A DNA stretch of 64,000 bases from positions 62,001-126,000 of the forward strand of contig NZ_JAHGVE010000013.1 in NCBI RefSeq assembly GCF_018835585.1. Reading direction: 5' to 3'. Position numbers and translations under genes: made by a program. Positions 46,022 through 52,404 of this stretch are shown piece by piece; position 1 is the first letter of the stretch, and every line of letters begins with the position of its first letter. The notes beneath the pieces were generated by a model that was not told where the DNA came from, ran no database searches, and saw only the letters and a program-made list of their open reading frames with translations. This DNA is from Pelorhabdus rhamnosifermentans. GTDB lineage: Bacteria > Bacillota > Negativicutes > UMGS1260.

Positions 46022-47557
46022 TTAGATTGTTTCCCATGATATTTTAAATTCAGGAAGTTTCTTTCGCGCGCCTTTTCCTTGATGGTGGTCGGTTCGTGTA
46101 ATGGTTACTTTGGAAAGGAGAGCATGAATGATTTGCTTCTTTTCTTCTGGGTTTAACTCATTACCTGATTCTATCAATGGGCGTAACTTGTTAAATGTTT
46201 CCTCAAGTGAGGGAGTAACAATCATTTCTTTTGATTCTGGTGGTTTTAATATATTTTTTCGTTCTTGGATGCCTGTTAGCTGTGTCTTAATTTCGGATAA
46301 TTCCTTTTCCGCTTCTTCTTCAGATAACATTTGCTGTCTAAACCACTTAGCAATCGTCTCACGGCGTTTTATAAGCTCGCCTTCCAAACTAATCAGACGT
46401 AGTAAGTCCGTGCCATTGTCAGCCTTCTTATGATTTTTAGACATGAATTTCTTTAGCTCAGCTGGATTATAAATTGCTTTCAGCAACTTGTTCCATAGGT
46501 CAGTGTCAATAGCATCCGCTGGTAAGGTCCTGCTTTCACATGTTATGCCAGCGTTTCTCCGGTTTGCATAACGTTGCGTTGCACATTGATAATAGGCTTT
46601 ATATGTGCCGTTCCGAAATAAGCAGTGATGCGTAAGCATTCTGCATCCGCATACGCCGCAGAAAAGGATGCCCGACAGTAAAAAAGGATAGGCTAGTGGT
46701 TTTCTGGGAGTAGCCTTGTTCGCTTTTAGGTGCTGCTGGACTCGTTCAAAAGTTATTTTGTCAATAATAGGCGGTACAGGGATGCTAATCCATTCGTCTT
46801 TAGGGCGTTCCATTTTTATTTTGGTTTTTATTCCAACTTTTTTATAGCGCTTTTTCATACTGATAAACGTCCCAGTATAGGTCATATTTGTCAGTAGGTT
46901 GTGTATGGAAGAAGTAGGCCATAAATATTTTCCAGTAGGGGAAGGGATGACAAGACGGTTTAACTCTTTTTGGATGCCTTGCACACTTAGATTATTTGTT
47001 GTGGCCATATAAAAAATTTTTTGTACCACTTCAGATTCCCCTTTGTTGATGATATAGCTACAATTTTTCTTGTCATAGTCATAGCCGAATAGACCAAAGT
47101 CCATAATAATTTTGCCTTGAGAGGCTTTTTTCCTTTTTCCGCGAAGAGTCCGATCTAATATCTTCGCTTTCTCAAATTCAGCTATGGCTCCACGCATGGA
47201 GAAAAATAGGCGTCCGTCTGGACTTGCATCATAGTCCCCTGTGACAAAATGCAGTGCTACCTTTGATTTTTCTATTTCTTCAGCAACAAGTAGCTGAATG
47301 GATAATTTTCTAGCCAACCGATCAGGATCATAAACGACAACCGATTCGATACTTCCGGCTGCAACATCATCACGTAATCTAGTGAGTGCCGGCCGATCGA
47401 TAAATTCGCCGGAATAACCGTCATCTATGTATTCGATAATGTTTGTTTCACCTTGCTTGACTAGAAATGCTTTACATGCAGCGGCTTGGTCCGAAAGCGA
47501 ATAGCCCCTTTTTGCCTGATCTTCTGTGCTGACGCGGCAATAAATAGCTTTAGCCAT
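46022..47557 (-). CDS. Large serine recombinase
   Basis: 511 aa, the size of SpoIVCA. The catalytic domain has YCRVSTEDQAKRGYSLSDQ with nucleophile Ser10 and YDPDRLARK. A recombinase domain follows (about 160-270), then a zinc ribbon (CGVCGCRM with later Cys residues about 330-360) and a C-terminal coiled coil (about 390-440, RRETIAKWFRQQMLSEEEAE). It probably integrates and excises the surrounding element. It is read in the same direction as the split gene and stops 27 bases from the left att site. SD is weak (AAAGAAG). I find no convincing sigma-E or sigma-K promoter directly upstream. Confidence 0.95.
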   Translation of the reverse strand: MAKAIYCRVSTEDQAKRGYSLSDQAAACKAFLVKQGETNIIEYIDDGYSGEFIDRPALTRLRDDVAAGSIESVVVYDPDRLARKLSIQLLVAEEIEKSKVALHFVTGDYDASPDGRLFFSMRGAIAEFEKAKILDRTLRGKRKKASQGKIIMDFGLFGYDYDKKNCSYIINKGESEVVQKIFYMATTNNLSVQGIQKELNRLVIPSPTGKYLWPTSSIHNLLTNMTYTGTFISMKKRYKKVGIKTKIKMERPKDEWISIPVPPIIDKITFERVQQHLKANKATPRKPLAYPFLLSGILFCGVCGCRMLTHHCLFRNGTYKAYYQCATQRYANRRNAGITCESRTLPADAIDTDLWNKLLKAIYNPAELKKFMSKNHKKADNGTDLLRLISLEGELIKRRETIAKWFRQQMLSEEEAEKELSEIKTQLTGIQERKNILKPPESKEMIVTPSLEETFNKLRPLIESGNELNPEEKKQIIHALLSKVTITRTDHHQGKGARKKLPEFKISWETI

Positions 47558-47652
47558 AGTATCACTTCTTTAGTAATGTTTGTTTATTGGGTAATTAAAC
47601 GCAGGGATATGCTTAACTCTGTAAAAATAAGGTTCAGTTTTTTTATAAACAT

Positions 47653-47687
47653 AAAGACACAGCATGACTAATGTTCGCTGTGTCTTT
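47653..47687. terminator. Terminator upstream of the recombinase
   Basis: AAAGACACAGC and GCTGTGTCTTT pair around a 13-base loop. On the minus strand it follows the 74-aa gene and would separate it from the recombinase. Confidence 0.75.
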
Positions 47688-47727
47688 TGCTACGGTAAAT
47701 CTTATTATTAGTGAGTTCGTATATTTT

Positions 47728-47952
47728 TTAAGATTTTTTCAGTATTATACAATTTGTTAAATCTAGTATTTTATCTAATTTGTCTTCAATGCGTGAAATA
47801 GAAATTTTGTTTGTGCCGAGTTCTCCAACTTGATGAGTAAGGGCGCTGATAAAAGCACTGTTTTCTTTTTCTTGGGCATGGACTTTACTCAGCTCTCTCT
47901 CAATATTTCCCAGCGATTCTAATACTAAATGCTGAAATTCTTCATTAGTCAT
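47728..47952 (-). CDS. Hypothetical 74-aa protein of the element
   Basis: Begins MTNEEFQHLVLESLGNIERE and is largely helical with heptad-like spacing, suggesting a small coiled coil. The start follows GAGGTG. Small proteins beginning like this occur in phage and mobile-element contexts, but I cannot assign a function. It is the gene next to the recombinase on the same strand. Confidence 0.6.
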   Translation of the reverse strand: MTNEEFQHLVLESLGNIERELSKVHAQEKENSAFISALTHQVGELGTNKISISRIEDKLDKILDLTNCIILKKS

Positions 47953-48146
47953 GTTGTCACCTCACCGTTGCTATGATTCTGTATAGTTACATTATATTTC
48001 AAGATTTTCAAAGTGCCAAGTCCTGAAAGTTTGTTGAAGCGTGTTAGAACGCTTTGACTTATTAGGTTGATTGTTATCAACAAGACAATCTTTTACCGCA
48101 TATATTTTACGGGGGTGGTGAAGTGATTATTGAGGAGGATTCTTCA

Positions 48147-48257
48147 ATGCCGATTACTCCGAAGATGATTGAAACTTTTCATCGGTTGTTAGCCGAAATT
48201 ATCATGAAGCACATAGAAGAAAAAGAAGCTGAAATATCGACGAAAGATGCCGGTTAA
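48147..48257 (+). CDS. Hypothetical 36-aa protein of the element
   Basis: ATG 48147 lies eight to nine bases after a strong AGGAGG. The product is hydrophilic, helical and charged (ending KEAEISTKDAG). An in-frame GTG at 48123 is an alternative start. No family recognised. The good ribosome site is the main support. Confidence 0.45.
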   Translation: MPITPKMIETFHRLLAEIIMKHIEEKEAEISTKDAG

Positions 48258-48330
48258 TACCGGCTGCAATAAAAATGGACAAGCAATACGTGACAGGAAC
48301 AGTAGGGGGCAGCTTCGTCAACTAATAAAA

Positions 48331-48349
48331 GAAGGCCTAATGGCCTTCA
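48331..48349 (-). terminator. Terminator of the small membrane peptide gene
   Basis: GAAGGCC and GGCCTTC pair around a short loop and are followed on the minus strand by TTTTATT; overlaps the stop codon at 48337. Confidence 0.75.
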
Positions 48350-48438
48350 AATAGCTTGCAGATTAACCATATGAGTGCGATCGTTCCTAACGGAGTAACA
48401 ATCAACAGCATTGAATTTTGGATGATTTCAATAGCCAA
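48337..48438 (-). CDS. Small membrane peptide (33 aa) of the element
   Basis: Starts at TTG six bases after GGGGGAGA and encodes one hydrophobic helix (LLIVTPLGTIALIWLICKL) with a short charged tail. A terminator follows immediately. The size and single helix recall holin-like or type I toxin peptides; no homologue is recognised and the function is open. Confidence 0.5.
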   Translation of the reverse strand: MAIEIIQNSMLLIVTPLGTIALIWLICKLFEGH

Positions 48439-48625
48439 GCTAATCTCCCCCTGTACCTAGTGTATGCATAGTTATCACTGTACAGAACTTGGAGATGTAA
48501 GCAATTTTTTGCTTCGACTGTGGTAAAATGGTGTCAGGTAAAAAAATATTTTACAATAATGATATTAGGCAGTGGTCGTAAGGAATTGATCTAAGTTAAG
48601 GAAACTTATTCAGAGGAGGTGTCGT

Positions 48626-49084
48626 ATGTCACAGAATATTAAATATACACATACGAATATAATTGCAAAGGATTGGAAAAGCTTAGCTTCATTCTACATT
48701 GAAGTTTTCCAGTGCGAACCAATTTATCCTGAAAGAAATTTGACAGGTGAATGGATTGATAAAATTACTGGGATAGAAAATGTTCGAATTAGAGGAATGC
48801 ATCTTAAATTACCAGGTTATACAGATGGTCCGACCTTGGAAATCTTTGAATATGAACCAAGCAATCTAAGTAACGCTAAAACAGTTATAAATTGTCAAGG
48901 TTTGACCCATTTAGCTTTTCATGTGGATTCAGTGGAGGATGTATTAAAAAAGTTGTTGGACAATGGCGGAGAGCAGCTTGGTGAATTAATTATTCAGAAA
49001 TATGAGGGTATAGGTACTTTAACAGTTGTTTATGCATGCGATCCAGAGGGGAATATAATTGAAATACAAAACTGGGGAAAATAA
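48626..49084 (+). CDS. VOC (glyoxalase/dioxygenase) family protein
   Basis: 152 aa with two beta-alpha-beta-beta-beta modules. THTNIIAKDWKSLASFYIEV, LTHLAFHVDSVEDVLKKL and YACDPEGNIIEIQNWG show the usual metal-ligand positions (His near the N-terminus, His in HLAF, Glu in IIEI). Substrate cannot be inferred; family members include lactoylglutathione lyases and resistance proteins. Strong GAGGAGGT site. Followed by a terminator at 49099-49120. Confidence 0.85.
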   Translation: MSQNIKYTHTNIIAKDWKSLASFYIEVFQCEPIYPERNLTGEWIDKITGIENVRIRGMHLKLPGYTDGPTLEIFEYEPSNLSNAKTVINCQGLTHLAFHVDSVEDVLKKLLDNGGEQLGELIIQKYEGIGTLTVVYACDPEGNIIEIQNWGK

Positions 49085-49098
49085 ATTTTGATGATATT

Positions 49099-49120
49099 AA
49101 GAGCCGCAAGGCTCTTTTTT
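49099..49120 (+). terminator. Terminator after the VOC gene
   Basis: AAGAGCC and GGCTCTT pair around GCAA and are followed by a T-run. Confidence 0.88.
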
Positions 49121-49221
49121 TCTTTAGAAAAAAATAATTTGGATTAATTCGACTCTATTATCCACATTTTTCTTAAAACTCCTGCTAAATTGTGTCTAAT
49201 ACATGGAGGGGAGGGAAAAAT

Positions 49222-49389
49222 ATGGATAAGTTTTATGATATTTTAGCAATAATGGAGAAATTACGTCAAGAGATGAATGAAGTTGCAACTCAAAAAAGTA
49301 TTAACGATCCAGAAGTATTAGACGTTAGTAAAAAACTTGATGAAATTCTCAATCAGTATCAAAAATTATTGCGTAAGAAACAGAAATGA
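49222..49389 (+). CDS. Spo0E-like aspartyl-phosphate phosphatase
   Basis: 55 aa, the typical size of the Spo0E/YisI/YnzD family, which dephosphorylate the sporulation master regulator Spo0A~P. It has an amphipathic first helix (ILAIMEKLRQEMNEVA), a short turn, and the second helix VLDVSKKLDEILNQYQKLL carrying the S-x2-LD signature. ATG 49222 follows GGAGGGGAGGG; an in-frame ATG 30 bases earlier has no ribosome site. Located inside the intervening element. Target specificity is by family. Confidence 0.8.
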   Translation: MDKFYDILAIMEKLRQEMNEVATQKSINDPEVLDVSKKLDEILNQYQKLLRKKQK

Positions 49390-49396
49390 AACGTAA

Positions 49397-49424
49397 AAAA
49401 ACCGCCAATACGGCGGTTTTTGGT
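49397..49424 (+). terminator. Terminator after the Spo0E-like gene
   Basis: AAACCGCC and GGCGGTTT around AATAC with a T-run. A second perfect stem (CGAGGACAT/ATGTCCTCG, 49432-49452), followed by a long T-run at about 49459, lies just downstream. Confidence 0.88.
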
Positions 49425-49592
49425 TTTGAGGCGAGGACATCTGATGTCCTCGAGATGATTTTTTTTTATGGATGAGCAGGGAAAGTTCGAAGCTGTCATA
49501 AATTTGTCATAAAGCTATAGTATTATAAAATAACATGATAATGTTATTTATTATATATTCGCCTAAAGGGCGGGGGAAGAAGGTCAACAAAA

Positions 49593-50054
49593 TTGGTTAA
49601 TGCTAAAAGACAAGGAAAAGGGTTTATGTTAGCCGTATTATTTCTCTTGGGAGTAGCTGGCATAATTAGTTACAATACCAGCCCAACTTACGCTGCTGAA
49701 CAATCCTCTTCTGCTATCGGCGTTGTGGACTATCAATTTTTAGTATCACAGCATCCTGATATGGTAGTGGCACAACAAACTATAAATGAAGCACTTGGGC
49801 AAGCGAAAAATGATTTTGATGCCAAAAGTGCTAAAATGAGCGATCCGGATAAACAAGCGTTCTATCAGCAATTACAACAGGGGATTGAACAAAAGAAACA
49901 GGAACTCTTAGGGCCTATTAATGACAAAGTTATGGCGGCAGTGAAGTCGATTGCCGAAGCCAAGGGGTTAGCGATTATTGTAGATAAAAACAGTGTCATC
50001 TATGGTGGACAAGATATAACCGACGATGTGATGAAGATGATTATCCCAAAATAG
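49593..50054 (+). CDS. OmpH/Skp-like periplasmic protein
   Basis: 153 aa. A signal peptide (cleavage near TYAA, about residue 35) is followed by the OmpH start IGVVDYQFLVSQHPDM, a long coiled-coil-forming helical region, and the C-terminal beta part AEAKGLAIIVDKNSVIYGG. Skp chaperones serve outer-membrane proteins, so this supports a diderm host. TTG start with AAGAAGG upstream. As cargo of the element it is unexpected; a paralogue in the core genome is likely. Confidence 0.82.
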   Translation: MVNAKRQGKGFMLAVLFLLGVAGIISYNTSPTYAAEQSSSAIGVVDYQFLVSQHPDMVVAQQTINEALGQAKNDFDAKSAKMSDPDKQAFYQQLQQGIEQKKQELLGPINDKVMAAVKSIAEAKGLAIIVDKNSVIYGGQDITDDVMKMIIPK

Positions 50055-50106
50055 GATTTATATCTCCTGATAGTATGTTCCGATAAAGGACGGTGTTTTT
50101 TTTGTT

Positions 50107-50140
50107 ACAGCCAGGGCTTCTTTAAAAAAGCGCTGGCTGT
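50107..50140. terminator. Hairpin between convergent element genes
   Basis: ACAGCCAGGGC and GCGCTGGCTGT pair with one mismatch; A/T runs on both sides suggest termination in both directions. Confidence 0.65.
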
Positions 50141-50145
50141 TTTGA

Positions 50146-50262
50146 CTATTTCTTAGCGGGTTTTGTTTTTTCCTTCTGGCAGGTGTTGTCACAATAAGGC
50201 ATGTCTTTGGCTACATTTTGTTGTCCCTTTGTAATGGGATATTTATCGGCGTTTTTTTTCAA
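50146..50262 (-). CDS. Hypothetical 38-aa Lys-rich protein with two Cys
   Basis: TTG start seven bases after CAGGAGGTG. The product starts MKKNADKYPITKGQQNVA and contains CDNTC near the C-terminus, then a Lys-rich tail. No family recognised. Strong ribosome site and a terminator downstream argue that it is real. Confidence 0.5.
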   Translation of the reverse strand: MKKNADKYPITKGQQNVAKDMPYCDNTCQKEKTKPAKK

Positions 50263-50581
50263 TATAGTTCACCTCCTGTACGTATTGTTTGCAAAGGTGG
50301 TGTCTTTAATCAAAATATAGAGTTTAATTTGAAAGGGGTGATGAGGTTTGGCCAATGAATATTGCTGTGAAGGATATTATAATTCTGGCATAATGAACCG
50401 GCGATTATGGCAAATCAGGGGCTTTTGTCGTGTTTTAAAGCAAATGGTTGCATTTGAAATAAATTCCGTGTATATTACTAAATAAATCATGTATGAGGTT
50501 CAACGTGGAACTTATGTTACGTAAAGTGGCATAAGTCTTTTGTTTTCTATAATCTGGATATAATCAACGGTGGTGTATAGG
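50263..50581 (+). other. Intergenic region inside the element
   Basis: About 320 bases. A 45-codon open frame starting TTG at about 50350 (MANEYCCEGYYNSG...) has a GGGGTG upstream but no other support. Nothing else recognisable. Confidence 0.25.
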
Positions 50582-50698
50582 ATGTTATTGGCATTAATAT
50601 TAGCAATTTTTTTTGGAACTTTAGTTGGGTGGATTTTTGTAAAGCCTTATAATTATCAAGACCTTTGTCGATATTCTGATAAAGATAATAACGATTAA
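50582..50698 (+). CDS. Small membrane peptide (38 aa) of the element
   Basis: ATG 50582 with GGTGG about nine bases upstream. One N-terminal hydrophobic helix (LLALILAIFFGTLVGWIFV) and a polar, acidic tail. A hairpin with AAGGCG/CGCCTT follows at 50703-50724. Function unknown. Confidence 0.4.
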   Translation: MLLALILAIFFGTLVGWIFVKPYNYQDLCRYSDKDNND

Positions 50699-50787
50699 AT
50701 TTAAGGCGAAAATTCTTCCGCCTTGTTTAGGCTGAAGCAGGGACTTTCATATGATTCTTTGGGGCCTAATTAAATCTTATTCTTACA

Positions 50788-50844
50788 AAAAATGACTGAG
50801 ACACTACCGGCCCTTCGTGGCTGGAATAGGGTTCAGTCATTTTT
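50788..50844. terminator. Strong hairpin next to the right att site
   Basis: AAAAAATGACTGA and TCAGTCATTTTTT are perfect arms enclosing a partly paired interior (CCGGCC/GGCTGG region). It would stop transcripts entering or leaving the element about 70 bases from the junction. Confidence 0.8.
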
Positions 50845-50911
50845 TTGTCCCATTAGAATTTCTAAGCAAACAAGGAACTTGGCTAGAAATATTTTTATCA
50901 TGTTTTTATAT

Positions 50912-50923
50912 CTACGGTTTGCT
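50912..50923 (-). other. Right attachment site of the intervening element
   Basis: Minus strand AGCAAACCGTAG; the TAG here ends the 5' gene fragment. 10 of 12 bases match the left site at 45983-45994, where TGG replaces TAG. Confidence 0.75.
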
Positions 50924-51433
50924 TGTTCCGTGGATGCCATAAGTATCGAAATTGAGACCCATCCAGCGGGAGCCGAGCATGCCACCTGGGTTAAGCACCT
51001 TTGAAGCAATGGCATAGTTGCCCGTTGGCGTCGGGGTGCTTGGTTTGCCTATGGCAACAGGATAGGTTCGAATAGGTGTTTTACCGTTAAAGAGCGTGAG
51101 CTGCCGTGGGCCCTTCTGTATCAAAATATGGGCAGGTGATGACGGTCCCTTGGCACGCCTCGTTTGTGTTTGTGGGGCAATAGACTGAGTAACAGCAGGA
51201 AGTAAGCGACACAGTGTTAGCGCCGTCACTGTTCCTATTCTTAGTCCTTCTCTTTCTTGGAATTGCGTGATGGCTGAGAGCGTTTCTGCGTCGCATAAGC
51301 CTGTTATTTGTCCGTGATAGAATTTTTTTGTTTGGAGTAGTTGCTGGATTTCTTTCATTAAGGCAGGCTGCTGTCTGAATATCAGGCAGTCACTTGTAAG
51401 CTTTGCCTCCGGGAAAATGATTCGTACAAGCAT
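50912..51433 (-). pseudogene. 5' part of a split L,D-transpeptidase (YkuD family) gene
   Basis: 173 codons then TAG. An N-terminal peptidoglycan-binding domain (about 24-82, with GLCDAETLSAITQFQEREGL) is followed by most of a YkuD domain (from about 103, ILIQKGPRQLTLFNG and GKPSTPTPTGNY) up to GIHGTSKP with catalytic His168. The stop lies at the junction with the element. Joined to 45875-45985 it gives 209 aa with His168 and Cys184, the normal spacing. GGAGGG precedes the ATG. B. subtilis YkuD is a spore-associated member of the family. A sigma-K-like promoter is upstream. Confidence 0.92.
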
Positions 51434-51469
51434 ATTGAGCCCTCCGTTATCTTAGATTTTGTGCTGCAC

Positions 51470-51498
51470 TAGTATATGCTGCAACGCAAAAAAGTGTG
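51470..51498 (-). promoter_or_regulatory. Sigma-K-like promoter of the split L,D-transpeptidase
   Basis: On the minus strand CACA (51498-51495), exactly 16 bases, CATATACTA (51478-51470). This fits mACm-N16-CATAnnnTA without mismatch. It would start transcription near 51463, about 30 bases before the ATG. A sigma-E reading of the -10 is also possible. Confidence 0.6.
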
Positions 51499-51573
51499 AA
51501 TTTACATTGTTTTGTATAAAAGCAGGGGCTTATTGGCAAAAATAGTTTCAGATTATCAATTTGGAGGTTGTCC

Positions 51574-52386
51574 ATGGGTGAAAAAGTTTCAGGTAATCTT
51601 ATGATTATTGGGGGAAACGAAGATAAAGAGGGCGAGTGCCTCATACTCAAAGAGTTTTTCAAACTGGCCGGCGGCAGGGAAGCGCGCATTGTTTTAATTA
51701 CAACAGCCAGCGAATTCCCACGTGAATTAGGGGATATCTATCGAACGCTATTTTTAGATTTTGGCGCGCGTACGGCAGCTGTATTATATATTGATGACCG
51801 TGAATCAGCCAATGATTTGCACTTAACGGAGGACATTGATCAAGCGACAGGTGTCTTTTTTACGGGGGGCGATCAATTGCGGCTGACAAGTATTTTGGGC
51901 GGGTCACAAGTCGATGCAGCCATCAGGCGTTGTTATCAGCAGGGAAATATTATTGCCGGAACAAGTGCCGGGGCATCTGTTATGAGCGATACCATGATTG
52001 TTGAAGGCGACTCCAATGAATCAGCTCAGAAGTCGACATTAGCTATGGCTCATGGTATGGGCTTATTAGAAGAAGTTGTTATTGATCAACATTTTGCCCA
52101 AAGGGGCCGAATCAATAGGCTCCTTTCGGCTGTTGCTCAAAATCCGTTTGTTCTTGGCATCGGCATTGATGAAGATACAGCCCTCGTTGTTTCGGATAAT
52201 GCCACAGGAAAGGTTATTGGCTCGAAAACTGTGACGATTGTTGATGGAAAACATATTATTCATTCCAATATTTCAGAATCAAATCTGCATGACCCTCTGG
52301 CAATTACAAATATTCGGCTACACATTTTACCGTCTGGTTTTGGCTTTGATTTGAAACGGCGCATGCCCTTTACTTGTAACTCTTAA
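51574..52386 (+). CDS. cphB: Cyanophycinase
   Basis: Serine exopeptidase (S51 family) releasing beta-Asp-Arg dipeptides from cyanophycin. GTSAGASVM carries the nucleophile, preceded by FTGGDQLRL and followed by DQHFAQRGRINRL. Length 270 aa. ATG 51574 lies six bases after GGAGG. Ten to twenty bases separate it from cphA, so degradation and synthesis genes are cotranscribed. No signal peptide: the intracellular form. Confidence 0.92.
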   Translation: MGEKVSGNLMIIGGNEDKEGECLILKEFFKLAGGREARIVLITTASEFPRELGDIYRTLFLDFGARTAAVLYIDDRESANDLHLTEDIDQATGVFFTGGDQLRLTSILGGSQVDAAIRRCYQQGNIIAGTSAGASVMSDTMIVEGDSNESAQKSTLAMAHGMGLLEEVVIDQHFAQRGRINRLLSAVAQNPFVLGIGIDEDTALVVSDNATGKVIGSKTVTIVDGKHIIHSNISESNLHDPLAITNIRLHILPSGFGFDLKRRMPFTCNS

Positions 52387-52404
52387 AAAAGGTGGTTGCT
52401 ATTG

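Larger units (their letters stand above)
45983..50911. mobile_element. 4,929-bp intervening element in an L,D-transpeptidase gene
   Basis: Bounded by the two 12-bp att-like sequences and interrupting one gene between codons for catalytic His and Cys. At one end it carries a large serine recombinase; cargo includes a 74-aa protein, tiny ORFs, a VOC protein, a Spo0E-like phosphatase and an OmpH-like protein. No phage structural, replication or conjugation genes are seen. Layout matches the sporulation intervening elements (skin-type). Whether it still excises is not known from sequence. Confidence 0.85.

Noticed and set aside
45822-46037. Open frame of 71 codons across the left att site on the minus strand
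   Set aside because: It is the wrong frame relative to the conserved L,D-transpeptidase tail and begins just inside the recombinase end.
47558-47652. Sigma-K promoter for the recombinase (CATATCCCT on the minus strand)
   Set aside because: Only CATA matches; the -35 mACm is not at the needed distance.
50792-51004. Open frame of 70 codons crossing the right att site on the + strand
   Set aside because: It is antisense to the L,D-transpeptidase 5' part and begins inside a terminator hairpin; composition shows no motif.
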